Source of the DNA: Actinobacillus sp. GY-402
GTDB taxonomy: Bacteria > Pseudomonadota > Gammaproteobacteria > Enterobacterales > Pasteurellaceae
DNA length: 64,000 bases
Assembly (NCBI RefSeq): GCF_014843355.1
Contig: NZ_CP062137.1
Location: forward strand, 1 to 64,000
Reading direction: 5' to 3'
Part shown: piece after piece, positions 1 to 12,007 of the stretch
Position numbering within the stretch: the first letter of the stretch is position 1
Layout: every line of letters begins with the position of its first letter
Position numbers and translations under genes: made by a program
Notes under the pieces: model-generated
Told to the model about the DNA's origin: nothing
Seen by the model: only the letters and a program-made list of their open reading frames with translations
The model's database searches: none

Positions 1-10
1 GCCAGGTTTT

Positions 11-63
11 ATTTTTTAAGTTCACTGAGTAACCGACTAATGTCATAAGTGAATTTAAAAAAT
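11..63 (+). other. Long stem in the 23S-5S spacer
   Basis: Bases 11-26 and 48-63 are complementary over 16 bp with a single G-U position, enclosing about 21 bases. The stem lies directly upstream of the 5S gene, so it is probably a folding or processing element of the pre-rRNA spacer. The 3' end of 23S is not recognisable in the window and must lie just outside it. The function is inferred from position only. Confidence 0.5.
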
Positions 64-71
64 AAAAATTT

Positions 72-187
72 TTTGGCAGTAATAGTGCAATAGTTCCACC
101 TGATCCCATGCCGAACTCAGAAGTGAAATGTTGTAACGCCGATGGTAGTGTGGGAGCTTCCCATGTGAGAGTAGGTCACTGCCAATT
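72..187 (+). rRNA. 5S ribosomal RNA
   Basis: The region contains the conserved 5S core CCATGCCGAACTCAGAAGTG at 107-126. The ends TTGGCAGT and ACTGCCAA can pair to form helix I. It is followed by tRNA-Asp and tRNA-Trp, an arrangement also known for some enterobacterial rRNA operons. The exact ends were placed from the terminal helix and may be off by one or two bases. Confidence 0.95.
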
Positions 188-198
188 ACCATTTTAGC

Positions 199-275
199 GG
201 AGTGGTAGTTCAGCTGGTTAGAATACCTGCCTGTCACGCAGGGGGTCGCGGGTTCGAGTCCCGTCCATTCCGCCA
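199..275 (+). tRNA. tRNA-Asp (GTC)
   Basis: A 77-nt cloverleaf with acceptor arms GGAGTGG and CCATTCC, a TTCGAGT T-loop and an encoded CCA end. The anticodon GTC is at 233-235. It lies 11 bases after the 5S gene and is almost identical to enterobacterial tRNA-Asp, so it is a distal tRNA of the rRNA operon. Confidence 0.97.
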
Positions 276-293
276 ATTTATTTTCATACCAAT

Positions 294-369
294 AGGGGCG
301 TAGTTCAATTGGTAGAGCACCGGTCTCCAAAACCGGGTGTTGGGAGTTCGAGCCTCTCCGCCCCTGCCA
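294..369 (+). tRNA. tRNA-Trp (CCA)
   Basis: A 76-nt cloverleaf starting AGGGGCGTAG with anticodon CCA at 327-329 and an encoded CCA end. It is the last gene of the rRNA operon seen here. No clear intrinsic terminator follows in the roughly 100 bases before the next gene. Confidence 0.97.
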
Positions 370-477
370 TATTATTCTCATTTCTTACAGCTTCCATTGG
401 GATTTATTTTTGTGTCGTCAATGTAGATGCTTTATACTATAAAGCAATCTTATATTGGTCGTCTGTGTATTTCAGCT

Positions 478-903
478 ATGTCTTTTATTATTCATCCGAT
501 GTTTCCTCATCATTTTGATGAGGTTTATGCACTTTGGCAGTCAATGGAAGGGGTTGAACTGAATCCGTCAGATGATACTCCTCAGGCGATTGCCGAATTC
601 CTTAGTTTTAATCCTGGGTTAAATTACATTGCCTCTAGCGAAAATAAAGTCGTAGGCGTGGTCATGTGCGGTTTTGACGGTCGCCGGGCAACCGTTTATC
701 ATTTAGCGGTAAATCCGCTTTATCGGCGAAAAGGGATTGCTTCCGCATTAATGTCAGTTTTGGAGAAAGCGTTGCAAGAAAAAGGCGTTACAAAAGGCCG
801 TTTATTGGCATTTAAGACTAATGAGGACGCCACATCATTCTGGCAAAAAGAGGGTTGGAACCTGCAGCCTCAGCTGAATTATTTTTCAAAGAATTTTAGC
901 TAA
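478..903 (+). CDS. GNAT family N-acetyltransferase (YpeA-like)
   Basis: A 141-residue protein with a complete GNAT fold. The acetyl-CoA binding motif A reads YRRKGIASAL at about residues 82-91, preceded by the typical strand YHLAVNP. Length and spacing resemble the enterobacterial YpeA group, but the substrate cannot be read from sequence. The ATG at 478 was preferred because family members begin a few residues before the first helix. An in-frame ATG at 427 would add 17 residues without homology, and neither start has a good ribosome binding site. It stands alone between the rRNA operon and hflD. Confidence 0.85.
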   Translation: MSFIIHPMFPHHFDEVYALWQSMEGVELNPSDDTPQAIAEFLSFNPGLNYIASSENKVVGVVMCGFDGRRATVYHLAVNPLYRRKGIASALMSVLEKALQEKGVTKGRLLAFKTNEDATSFWQKEGWNLQPQLNYFSKNFS

Positions 904-947
904 AAATGTGCTATATTTGACCGCACTTTTTCAATATTTTGAATTTT

Positions 948-2943
<1,996 letters not shown>

Positions 2944-2953
2944 TCGGTATAAA

Positions 2954-3116
2954 CGGTATTATGTAGCAGTTGCACAAACATTTAATGTTTTCGTAGGGGC
3001 GGGGTTTATCCCCGCCCGAATCTCATTCAAATATCAGGGCTTACGGGCGGGGATAAACCCCGCCCCTACATAAATTTTCCTAAAATTAACTTTTGTGCAA
3101 CTGCTACATAATACCG
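2954..3116. mobile_element. MITE-like double inverted-repeat element
   Basis: The ends are perfect 25-bp inverted repeats (2954-2978 and 3092-3116). Inside them is a second perfect 26-bp inverted repeat of GC-rich sequence (2993-3018 and 3044-3069, core GGGGCGGGGTTTATCCCCG). The nine bases GGTATAAAC occur as a direct repeat at 2946-2954 and 3117-3125, as expected for a target-site duplication, although the base 3116 makes the junction ambiguous by one. There is no room for a transposase, so mobility would need one in trans. The element sits in the purB downstream spacer. Confidence 0.75.
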
Positions 3117-3126
3117 GGTATAAACA

Positions 3127-3157
3127 AAAGTGCGGTCAAATTTGACCGCATTTTTTA
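3127..3157 (+). terminator. Uptake-signal hairpin terminator after purB
   Basis: TGCGGTCAAA (3131-3140) is followed directly by its complement TTTGACCGCA (3141-3150) and then a T run. The left arm contains an exact uptake signal; the right arm ends in GCATT and is not one. It is a likely intrinsic terminator for hflD-purB. Confidence 0.7.
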
Positions 3158-3189
3158 TTAGGACAAAGCTATTCCGACATCATTATGCG

Positions 3190-3495
3190 TTAGAAACACT
3201 GGTATTGCACCGTGATTAAATAGCTAAGACATTTATGCCCTCTCACTTGATTGCATTTACTTGTATGACCCGAAAATCTTTCGGCGTTTTGATAGCCCCA
3301 CTGTCTGCATCTTTTTTGCGCTAAACGTAGCCCTTGGTTTGGATTCGGACTGCTCCTTTCGTAGTATCGTTGTTCGTAAGAAAGGTTAATTACGCCGTCG
3401 GCTTTACTGCCGCCTGTCGCTGCATAACGTTTTTGTTCGGATGCGCAAGCCGTCAGTAAACCGACAATACAAGCCGCCATTAATAATTTTTTCAT
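3190..3495 (-). CDS. YecR-like small lipoprotein
   Basis: A 101-residue precursor with a lipoprotein signal peptide, ending in the lipobox LLTAC with the acylated cysteine at residue 17. The mature part has GGSKADGVINLSYE, an RCRQWGY segment, and three further cysteines, the pattern of the YecR-like lipoprotein family. The molecular function of the family is unknown to me. The start is backed by AAGGAG six bases before the ATG. The gene is divergent from the XRE regulator gene, whose palindromes lie in the shared upstream region, so the regulator may control both. Confidence 0.8.
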   Translation of the reverse strand: MKKLLMAACIVGLLTACASEQKRYAATGGSKADGVINLSYEQRYYERSSPNPNQGLRLAQKRCRQWGYQNAERFSGHTSKCNQVRGHKCLSYLITVQYQCF

Positions 3496-3533
3496 TTTTT
3501 ACTCCTTAGGTTTTATTGCGTAATCATTTAATT

Positions 3534-3581
3534 TGTACCCGAAATGGGTACATTTTATATTGCACCTAAAATCGGTGCAAT
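3534..3581. promoter_or_regulatory. Two palindromes, probable XRE operators
   Basis: TGTACCC-N5-GGGTACA covers 3534-3552 and ATTGCACC-N7-GGTGCAAT covers 3559-3581. Their centres are 27 bases apart, and both overlap the start region of the adjacent helix-turn-helix gene in the spacer shared with the divergent lipoprotein gene. This is the expected layout of autoregulatory operators. That they bind this protein is inference. Confidence 0.55.
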
Positions 3582-3828
3582 GGGAAATATAAGATTATCA
3601 ATACATTCTTTTGAGCACAGCTGGTTGAGAGATTTTCTGCTTAAAAGAAGAAAGGAATTAGGTTTATCACAACGCGCATTAGGTATGAAAATGGGCGTTG
3701 TGCATTCTTTTATAGGAAAAGTGGAAACCGGCGATAGAAGACTTGATATTTTTGAATTTATAACTTATTGTCGCGCCTTGGAATTGGATCCCGTGGAAGT
3801 GATACGAGAGATTCGGAAGCTGAAATAA
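3580..3828 (+). CDS. XRE-family helix-turn-helix regulator
   Basis: A small DNA-binding protein of 82 residues from the ATG at 3580, or 94 from the in-frame ATG at 3544. The HTH runs from LRDFLLKRRKELGLSQRAL through KVETGDRRLDIFEF to the end of the protein. There is no second domain, as in phage- and plasmid-type Cro/C regulators. Neither start has a convincing ribosome binding site; the 3580 start lies at the edge of the second palindrome and the 3544 start in the loop of the first. It is divergent from the YecR-like lipoprotein gene and is likely a local regulator. No toxin partner is visible. Confidence 0.8.
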   Translation: MGNIRLSIHSFEHSWLRDFLLKRRKELGLSQRALGMKMGVVHSFIGKVETGDRRLDIFEFITYCRALELDPVEVIREIRKLK

Positions 3829-3859
3829 TCAGCGTATGAATTCTTTGCAACGAAGCAAC

Positions 3860-3891
3860 AAAAGTGCGGTCAAATTTGACCGCATTTTTTT
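3860..3891 (+). terminator. Uptake-signal hairpin terminator
   Basis: AAAAGTGCGGTCAAATTTGA and the following CCGCATTTTTT repeat almost exactly the hairpin at 3127-3157. A perfect 10-bp stem is followed by a T run. It ends the XRE gene; on the other strand the convergent srmB message also reads into it. Confidence 0.7.
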
Positions 3892-5216
3892 CAGTGATTT
3901 TGAGCATTTGTCGGTTTGCGTCGTTTGCCGATATTTTTGGTATCTTTATGACGCAATTTGACTTTTTTCTTTTGCTCCGTTTTTTTCTTTTCGGCCAGTT
4001 TTTGTTTTTTACGCGCTTTCGCTTCTTTTGACACGGTTTTTTTGGTCTCGCCGTTTTTCGGCGGGTTGGTTCGCGGTTCCAGGCCTTCGATTATCCGCGG
4101 TTTAAGTAATTCTTCCGTATAACGTTTGATTTTGCCTAGTAAAGGGTAATCATGACCTTCCACAAAAGACACCGCCGTGCCTTTTTTGCCGGCGCGTGCG
4201 GTTCGCCCGATTCGGTGCAGATAGGTGTCGGCGCTGTAAGGTAAATCGAAATTCATGACATGGCTGACATCGTCAATATCGATTCCGCGGGCGGCCACAT
4301 CCGTCGCCACTAATAACGTCACCGTGCCGTTTTTGAGTTTGTCGATGGCGTGATTACGCTGAGTTTGTGCCATTTCGCCTTCCAGATAGGCGGAACGGAT
4401 TCCGCGTTTGCGCAACGTTTCCGATAATTCCCGCACATCCTCCCGACGACGTACGAAAAGAATGCCTTTTGTAACTTTTTCCTGCTCGATAAAACGGGCG
4501 ACCAGCTTGATTTTATGTTCGACGCTGTCGGCGTGATAATACCATTGGTTAATTTTTTTTCTTTCGCGACGGCTGGGTTCCGCGTCAATTTTGACGGGGT
4601 TATCCAGAATTCGTTCCGCAAAATCCCGGAGCGTTTCGCCTTCCAGCGTGGCGGAAAATAATAAGGTTTGCTTGCGCCAACGGGTTTCCGCCGCGATTTT
4701 TTCGGCATCTTGCCCGAATCCCATTTGCAGCATTCTGTCCGCCTCGTCGAAAATCAACATTTCAACGGAACGGCAATCGAAATTTTCTTCGTTAATGTAC
4801 TGTAGTAGACGTCCGGGGGTGGCGACCACCAGATCCTGGTTCTTATTGAAGATTTCGCCGTGATTCTGATATGCCACGCCGCCGGTGATGGTCGCGATGT
4901 TGAGTTTGGTGAATTGCGCCAATTCTTTCGCCTGTTCGGCGACCTGCATGGCTAATTCGCGGGTGGGCGTTAACACCAAGATGCGCGGAGCGCCGGGTTT
5001 TCTGCGCGGATAATCTAATAAATGTTGAATGGCGGGCAGCAAAAACGCCGCGGTTTTACCGGTGCCCGTCGGCGCGGAGCCTAAAATATCCCGTTCTTCC
5101 ATCGCGGCGGGAAGGGTTTCCTGCTGAATGGCCGTCGGGCGGTTGTAGCCTTTTTTAGCTAACGCTTTAAGCAGTTCGGGAGCAAGATCGAAATCATCAA
5201 AAGTCGGTTGTGACAT
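3891..5216 (-). CDS. srmB: ATP-dependent RNA helicase SrmB
   Basis: A 441-residue DEAD-box helicase. The Q motif GYNRPTAIQ (23-31), motif I SAPTGTGKT (47-55), the DEAD box in LIFDEADRML (about 151-160), SAT, and HRIGRTARAG of motif VI are all present. The C-terminal tail is lysine-rich and ends with HKDTKNIGKRRKP, which matches E. coli SrmB closely and separates it from DeaD and RhlE. SrmB assists early assembly of the 50S subunit and is important in the cold. It is transcribed towards the XRE gene. yidE lies upstream on the same strand, separated by a hairpin. Confidence 0.95.
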   Translation of the reverse strand: MSQPTFDDFDLAPELLKALAKKGYNRPTAIQQETLPAAMEERDILGSAPTGTGKTAAFLLPAIQHLLDYPRRKPGAPRILVLTPTRELAMQVAEQAKELAQFTKLNIATITGGVAYQNHGEIFNKNQDLVVATPGRLLQYINEENFDCRSVEMLIFDEADRMLQMGFGQDAEKIAAETRWRKQTLLFSATLEGETLRDFAERILDNPVKIDAEPSRRERKKINQWYYHADSVEHKIKLVARFIEQEKVTKGILFVRRREDVRELSETLRKRGIRSAYLEGEMAQTQRNHAIDKLKNGTVTLLVATDVAARGIDIDDVSHVMNFDLPYSADTYLHRIGRTARAGKKGTAVSFVEGHDYPLLGKIKRYTEELLKPRIIEGLEPRTNPPKNGETKKTVSKEAKARKKQKLAEKKKTEQKKKVKLRHKDTKNIGKRRKPTNAQNH

Positions 5217-5256
5217 AAAGTTCTCTAGTATTGTTATAAAAATCGGGCAAAATTAT

Positions 5257-5290
5257 ACCGCACTTTCCGGCATAAAGGGGAAAGTGCGGT
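5257..5290 (-). terminator. Inverted uptake-signal pair after yidE
   Basis: ACCGCACTTTCC (5257-5268) and GGAAAGTGCGGT (5279-5290) form a 12-bp stem with a 10-base loop. Both arms are exact uptake signals. It lies just beyond the stop codon of the YidE gene on the minus strand and probably terminates it. Confidence 0.65.
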
Positions 5291-5308
5291 CGATTTCACG
5301 AGAGTTTT

Positions 5309-7006
<1,698 letters not shown>

Positions 7007-7047
7007 TTATAGCGATGTTCGAATACGAAATAATGATTAATGTCAAA

Positions 7048-7069
7048 AAGTGTAGGGTTCATCACATTT
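7048..7069. promoter_or_regulatory. Possible CRP site between yidE and yddA
   Basis: AAGTGTAGGGTTCATCACATTT has a perfect right half (TCACATTT) and a partial left half (TGTAG for TGTGA) with the correct six-base gap. It is central in a divergent spacer, so it could act on either gene. The mismatched half makes this weak. Confidence 0.3.
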
Positions 7070-7135
7070 TTCTTGCACTCCATTGTATTTTGCTCAACAA
7101 TAACGGTCATTTTTTAGCGGAAATAAAGAGAACTC

Positions 7136-8920
7136 ATGAATTACAGCGAAGAATTACTTGCCTCGATATTCTGGATTTTGAAGGCCATCGGCATTACTGC
7201 CGTTGTATTCAGTCTGATGGTGTGGATTTTAGTGAAAACCACTCGCTGGGCGCATCAGTTCTGGTCGCTTGGGAAAGATTATTTGTCGCCTAAACGTAGT
7301 GCGAAACCGCTGGTTTATTTTATTGTGATCGTCTTTTTTAACCTGCTTTCCGTACGGTTGGATATTCTCTTTTCCAACTGGTATAAAGCCATGTACGACG
7401 CCTTGCAGAAAATGGACGAAAACGTATTTTGGCTGCAAATGATGGTGTTTTCGGTTCTTGCCGCCATTCATATCAGCAATATTTTGCTGACTTATTACCT
7501 CACTCAACGCTTTACCATTCAATGGCGCACCTGGTTGAATGAGAATATGGTGGAGAAATGGATGACGCAACAGGCTTATTACAAGTCTCAGTATGTGTAT
7601 AATCAGCTTGATAACCCGGACCAACGTATTCAGCAAGACGTTCAATCTTATGTCAGTTCGTCCATCAGTTTCGCCACCGGCGTGATTTCTTCCGTCGTAT
7701 CCATTGTGGCGTTTACGCTAATTCTGTGGAATTTGGCGGGGCCGATGAATATCGCCAGCGTAACCGTGCCGCATGCCATGGTATTCCTGGTTTTTATTTA
7801 TGTGCTGATTACCAGTATTTTCGCTTTCCGCATCGGTCGTCCGTTAATTCACTTGAATTTCTTAAACGAACGCCTGAACGCGAACTATCGTTATTCCCTT
7901 ATTCGGGTGAAAGAATATGCGGAAAGCATCGCCTTTTTCCGCGGCGAAAAAATGGAAAAAAACGTGTTGTACAAACAGTTCGGGTATGTGATTGATAACG
8001 TGTGGAAAATGGTGTACATGACGTTGAAGTTATCCGGTTTTAACGTGATGATGACGCAGATTTCGGTCATTTTTCCGTTTATTATTCAAGCGGCGCGCTA
8101 TTTCAGCAAACAAATCCAATTGGGGGATTTAATTCAGACGGCGCAATCCTTCGGCCGCGTGCAATCGGCGTTATCTTACTTCCGGAACGTTTATGACGAG
8201 TTTACCGGATATCGCGCCGTGCTCGATCGTTTAACCGGATTTCACAGCGCCGTCAGCCAGGCTACTCAGGTTTCTCATGTGGAATTGAAAGACAGCGAAA
8301 GTGCGGTCGTTTTTGAGCGACTTTTTGTGAAAAAGCCGACGGGCGAAGTGCTGATTAAAAATTTAAATTTAAATCTGCCGCAAGGTTCGTCGATGTTAAT
8401 CAAAGGCGCGTCCGGTTCCGGCAAAACCACTTTGTTGCGAACGGCGGCGGGCTTATGGTCGTTTTCGGAGGGCACCGTGCATTGCCCGCAGCATCATGCG
8501 CTGTTTTTGTCGCAAAAGCCTTATTTGCCGCAAGGACGTTTAATTGATGCCTTATATTATCCGGAAGTGACGCCTGCGGATGCGGATTTGGCTGCGGCGG
8601 CGGATACTTTACGCGAAGTGCAGCTCGGTCATCTGGCGGATAAACTGGAACAGGAAAACGACTGGATGCGCACCCTTTCTCTGGGCGAACAGCAACGTTT
8701 ATCTTTTGCGCGTCTGTTAATTCATAAACCGATTGTCGCGTTTCTGGATGAAGCCACGGCGAGCATGGACGAAGGGTTGGAAGACGCAATGTATCGACTG
8801 TTACGCGCGCGCTTGCCGCACACGACCATTATCAGCGTCGGCCACCGTTCTACATTGCGGACGCATCACGATAAGCAACTGATTATTAATGCGCAGGATC
8901 AAAGCTGGCAATTCTGTTAA
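7136..8920 (+). CDS. ABC transporter, fused permease/ATPase (YddA/SbmA-like)
   Basis: A 594-residue half-transporter. Residues 1 to about 340 form a six-helix membrane domain of the ABC_membrane_2 type shared with SbmA/BacA and YddA. The C-terminal ATPase has Walker A GASGSGKTT (about 423-431), the signature LSLGEQQR in place of LSGGQ, and Walker B VAFLDEA. Relatives move vitamin B12, antimicrobial peptides or long-chain fatty acyl compounds, so the substrate here is uncertain. The ATG at 7136 follows AAGAGA. polA follows in the same direction after about 110 bases. Exact uptake signals lie at 8299 and a G-variant at 8920. Confidence 0.88.
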   Translation: MNYSEELLASIFWILKAIGITAVVFSLMVWILVKTTRWAHQFWSLGKDYLSPKRSAKPLVYFIVIVFFNLLSVRLDILFSNWYKAMYDALQKMDENVFWLQMMVFSVLAAIHISNILLTYYLTQRFTIQWRTWLNENMVEKWMTQQAYYKSQYVYNQLDNPDQRIQQDVQSYVSSSISFATGVISSVVSIVAFTLILWNLAGPMNIASVTVPHAMVFLVFIYVLITSIFAFRIGRPLIHLNFLNERLNANYRYSLIRVKEYAESIAFFRGEKMEKNVLYKQFGYVIDNVWKMVYMTLKLSGFNVMMTQISVIFPFIIQAARYFSKQIQLGDLIQTAQSFGRVQSALSYFRNVYDEFTGYRAVLDRLTGFHSAVSQATQVSHVELKDSESAVVFERLFVKKPTGEVLIKNLNLNLPQGSSMLIKGASGSGKTTLLRTAAGLWSFSEGTVHCPQHHALFLSQKPYLPQGRLIDALYYPEVTPADADLAAAADTLREVQLGHLADKLEQENDWMRTLSLGEQQRLSFARLLIHKPIVAFLDEATASMDEGLEDAMYRLLRARLPHTTIISVGHRSTLRTHHDKQLIINAQDQSWQFC

Positions 8921-9028
8921 AGTGCGGGCGATTTTTGCATAGTTTTTTTAAGCGCGGACTTCGGTTCGTGCTTTTTTATTTGTCTGTTATAATGCTTGTC
9001 AGTTTTTATCAGATTGCGGGATTTTCCA

Positions 9029-11917
9029 ATGGCTCAGATTGCTCCAAATCCGTTCGTTCTTGTGGACGGCTCCTCTTATCTTTATCGTGCGTTTCATGCT
9101 TTTCCGCCGCTCAATAATTCGCAGGGCGAACCCACCGGCGCGATGTTCGGTGTGCTGAATATGCTGAAAAGCCTGATTTCTCAAGTGCAGCCCAGCCACA
9201 TTGCGGTGGTGTTCGATGCGAAAGGCAAGACTTTTCGCGACGAATTGTTTGAGCAATACAAATCCCATCGTCCGCCGATGCCCGATGATTTGCGGCGACA
9301 GATTGAGCCGTTGCATCACATTATTCGCTCGTTGGGCATCCCTTTGCTTTCCATTGAAGGCGTAGAAGCGGACGATGTGATCGGCACCCTTGCCGTGCAG
9401 GCGTCGTCACAGGGAAAAAAGGTTTTGATTAGTACCGGCGATAAAGATATGGCTCAGTTGGTGGACGATAACATCATGCTTATCAACACGATGAACAACA
9501 CGTTGCTCGATCGTCAGGGCGTGATTGAGAAATACGGCATTCCGCCGGAACTCATCATCGATTATCTCGCGCTGATGGGCGACAGTTCGGATAATATTCC
9601 GGGTATTGCCGGCGTAGGTGAAAAAACCGCGTTGGGCTTGCTGCAGGGCATCGGTTCCATGGCGGAAGTGTATGCTAACTTGGATAAAGTGGCGGATTTG
9701 CCGATTCGCGGCGCGAAAAAACTGGGCGAAAAGTTATTGGCGGCAAAAGCGGATGCGGAGCTGTCCTATGTGCTGGCGACCATAAAAACCGACGTTAAAC
9801 TTGAGGTAGCGCCGGAGGATTTGGTTATCGGTTCGGCCGATAATGACGAACTGGCGACCTTGTTCGGGCGTTACGAATTTAAACGCTGGCTGAATGAAGT
9901 GCTGACGAGCGACAGTCCGCTGACCCAAGCGACGTCGCAGCCGGTTAAAGTGAATCCTTACCAAGCCTCGCCGGCGGCCTCGACAACCGAACATGCGGTG
10001 AAAAACATGGTAAAAATTGACCGCACTTTGTATGAAACCGTCACCACACCGGCGCAGCTGCAAGACTGGATTGCCAAAATTCAGCGGGCAAAATTGGTGG
10101 CGCTGGATACGGAAACCGATTCGCTGAATGCTATGACGGCGGATTTGGTGGGCATTTCTTTCGGCTTGGAGAACGGCGAAGCCTGTTATATTCCGTTGGC
10201 GCACGTGCATCAAACGACGCAAGACGGTGAAGCCCGGAAGGCCGATGAAAGTGCACAAGCCGATTTGTTCGCTGAGCCGGAAGCAAGCGCCCAAACCCAT
10301 TGGCAGTTATTGCCGCAGCAGCTTAATAAAACGGATTGCCTGGCACAGCTGAAAGCGGTGCTGGAAGACGCCGACATTCGGAAAATCGGACAGAATTTAA
10401 AATACGATCTCACGATTTTCGCCAATCACGGTATTCAGGTGCAGGGTGTCGCCTTTGATACCATGCTGGAAAGCTATGTGTTAAACAGCACCGGCCGGCA
10501 TAATATGGATGAGTTGGCGGAACGTTATCTGGGCCATCAAACCATTTCTTTCGAAAGCCTGGCGGGCAAGGGGAAAAATCAGTTAACTTTCGATAAAATC
10601 CCATTGGCGCAGGCGGCGGAATATGCGGCGGAAGATGCGGATGTCACCATGAAACTGCATCAAACGCTTTGGCCGGAACTGGAAAAAACGCCGAGCCTGA
10701 AAGTCTTATTTAATGATATTGAATTGCCGTTGGTTCCCGTACTTTCCCGTATCGAACGTAACGGCGTGCTGATTGACGCCCAAGCCTTGAAAATTCAGTC
10801 GCGGGAATTCGCCGTAAGATTAACTGAACTGGAAGCTAAAGCCTATGAAATCGCCGGCGAATCCTTTAATCTCGCGTCGCCGAAACAATTGCAGGAGATT
10901 TTGTTTAATAAACTGAATTTGCCGGTGTTACAGAAAACGCCGAAAGGCGAGCCTTCCACCAAAGAAGAAGTGTTGGAGGAATTGGCCTTTGAGCATGAAT
11001 TACCGAAGCTGTTGGTGGAACACCGCGGCCTGGCGAAACTGAAATCCACTTACACCGATAAATTACCGCAAATGATTAATCCGCATACGGGGCGGGTGCA
11101 TACCTCTTATCATCAGGCCGTCACGGCGACCGGGCGGCTTTCTTCGACGGATCCGAATCTACAGAACATTCCTATCCGCAACGAAGAAGGGCGTCGCATT
11201 CGTCAGGCGTTTATCGCCCGTGACGGTTACAAAATTATTGCGGCGGATTATTCGCAAATCGAACTGCGGATTATGGCGCATTTGTCCGGCGATAAAGGGC
11301 TGACCGACGCTTTTATTGAAAGACGCGATATTCACCGTTCTACCGCATCGGAAATTTTCGGCATACCGCTGGAAGAGGTGACCGGCGAACAGCGCCGTAG
11401 CGCCAAAGCGATTAACTTCGGTTTAATTTACGGCATGTCGTCCTTCGGGCTTTCCCGTCAGTTAGGCATTTCCCGGCTCGAAGCGAAAAAATACATGGAT
11501 TTATATTTCCAGCGCTATCCGAATGTGCAAACTTTCATGCATGACATTCAGGAAAAAGCGAAAGCGCAGGGTTTCGTGGAAACTCTGTTCGGTCGCCGTT
11601 TGTATCTGCCGGATATCAAATCCGCAAACGCCGCGCGTCGTAAAGGCGCCGAACGGGTGGCGATTAATGCGCCGATGCAGGGAACGGCGGCGGATATAAT
11701 TAAACGCGCAATGATCGATATTGATCACGCCATTGCCGGCGACGAGGATATTCTGATGATCATGCAAGTGCATGATGAATTGGTGTTTGAAGTGCGGTCG
11801 GAAAAAGCGGAGTTTTTCAGTCGGCTGATTAAGCAAAAAATGGAAAGCGCCGCTCAGCTGGCGGTCCCGTTAATTGTGGACGTGGGCGTCGGGGTGAATT
11901 GGGATGAAGCCCATTAA
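9029..11917 (+). CDS. polA: DNA polymerase I
   Basis: A 962-residue enzyme for Okazaki-fragment maturation and repair synthesis. The N-terminal 5' nuclease domain (to about residue 300) is followed by a proofreading exonuclease with intact acidic residues (DTETDSL near 360, [10 protein letters not shown] later). The polymerase domain has motif A DYSQIELR (about 740), motif [15 protein letters not shown] (about 790) and motif C QVHDE (about 914). The ATG at 9029 gives the [16 protein letters not shown] start typical of the family; an upstream TTG at 8996 is unlikely. It is slightly longer than E. coli Pol I because the linker before the exonuclease domain is longer. Uptake signals lie at 10020 and 11790. 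Confidence 0.98.
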   Translation: MAQIAPNPFVLVDGSSYLYRAFHAFPPLNNSQGEPTGAMFGVLNMLKSLISQVQPSHIAVVFDAKGKTFRDELFEQYKSHRPPMPDDLRRQIEPLHHIIRSLGIPLLSIEGVEADDVIGTLAVQASSQGKKVLISTGDKDMAQLVDDNIMLINTMNNTLLDRQGVIEKYGIPPELIIDYLALMGDSSDNIPGIAGVGEKTALGLLQGIGSMAEVYANLDKVADLPIRGAKKLGEKLLAAKADAELSYVLATIKTDVKLEVAPEDLVIGSADNDELATLFGRYEFKRWLNEVLTSDSPLTQATSQPVKVNPYQASPAASTTEHAVKNMVKIDRTLYETVTTPAQLQDWIAKIQRAKLVALDTETDSLNAMTADLVGISFGLENGEACYIPLAHVHQTTQDGEARKADESAQADLFAEPEASAQTHWQLLPQQLNKTDCLAQLKAVLEDADIRKIGQNLKYDLTIFANHGIQVQGVAFDTMLESYVLNSTGRHNMDELAERYLGHQTISFESLAGKGKNQLTFDKIPLAQAAEYAAEDADVTMKLHQTLWPELEKTPSLKVLFNDIELPLVPVLSRIERNGVLIDAQALKIQSREFAVRLTELEAKAYEIAGESFNLASPKQLQEILFNKLNLPVLQKTPKGEPSTKEEVLEELAFEHELPKLLVEHRGLAKLKSTYTDKLPQMINPHTGRVHTSYHQAVTATGRLSSTDPNLQNIPIRNEEGRRIRQAFIARDGYKIIAADYSQIELRIMAHLSGDKGLTDAFIERRDIHRSTASEIFGIPLEEVTGEQRRSAKAINFGLIYGMSSFGLSRQLGISRLEAKKYMDLYFQRYPNVQTFMHDIQEKAKAQGFVETLFGRRLYLPDIKSANAARRKGAERVAINAPMQGTAADIIKRAMIDIDHAIAGDEDILMIMQVHDELVFEVRSEKAEFFSRLIKQKMESAAQLAVPLIVDVGVGVNWDEAH

Positions 11918-11966
11918 AAAACTCGTGAAAATTTGACCGCACTTTTCGAGTCAAATCAGTAAATTC

Positions 11967-11993
11967 AAGGCTTGGATAATCCAAGCCTTTCTT
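11967..11993. terminator. Terminator between convergent polA and DASS genes
   Basis: AAGGCTTGG (11967-11975) and CCAAGCCTT (11981-11989) form a 9-bp stem with a five-base loop followed by TCTTTTT. It is well placed to end polA. A single uptake signal (11936-11944) lies between the polA stop and the hairpin. Confidence 0.75.
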
Positions 11994-12007
11994 TTTGCCG
12001 TGATGTA

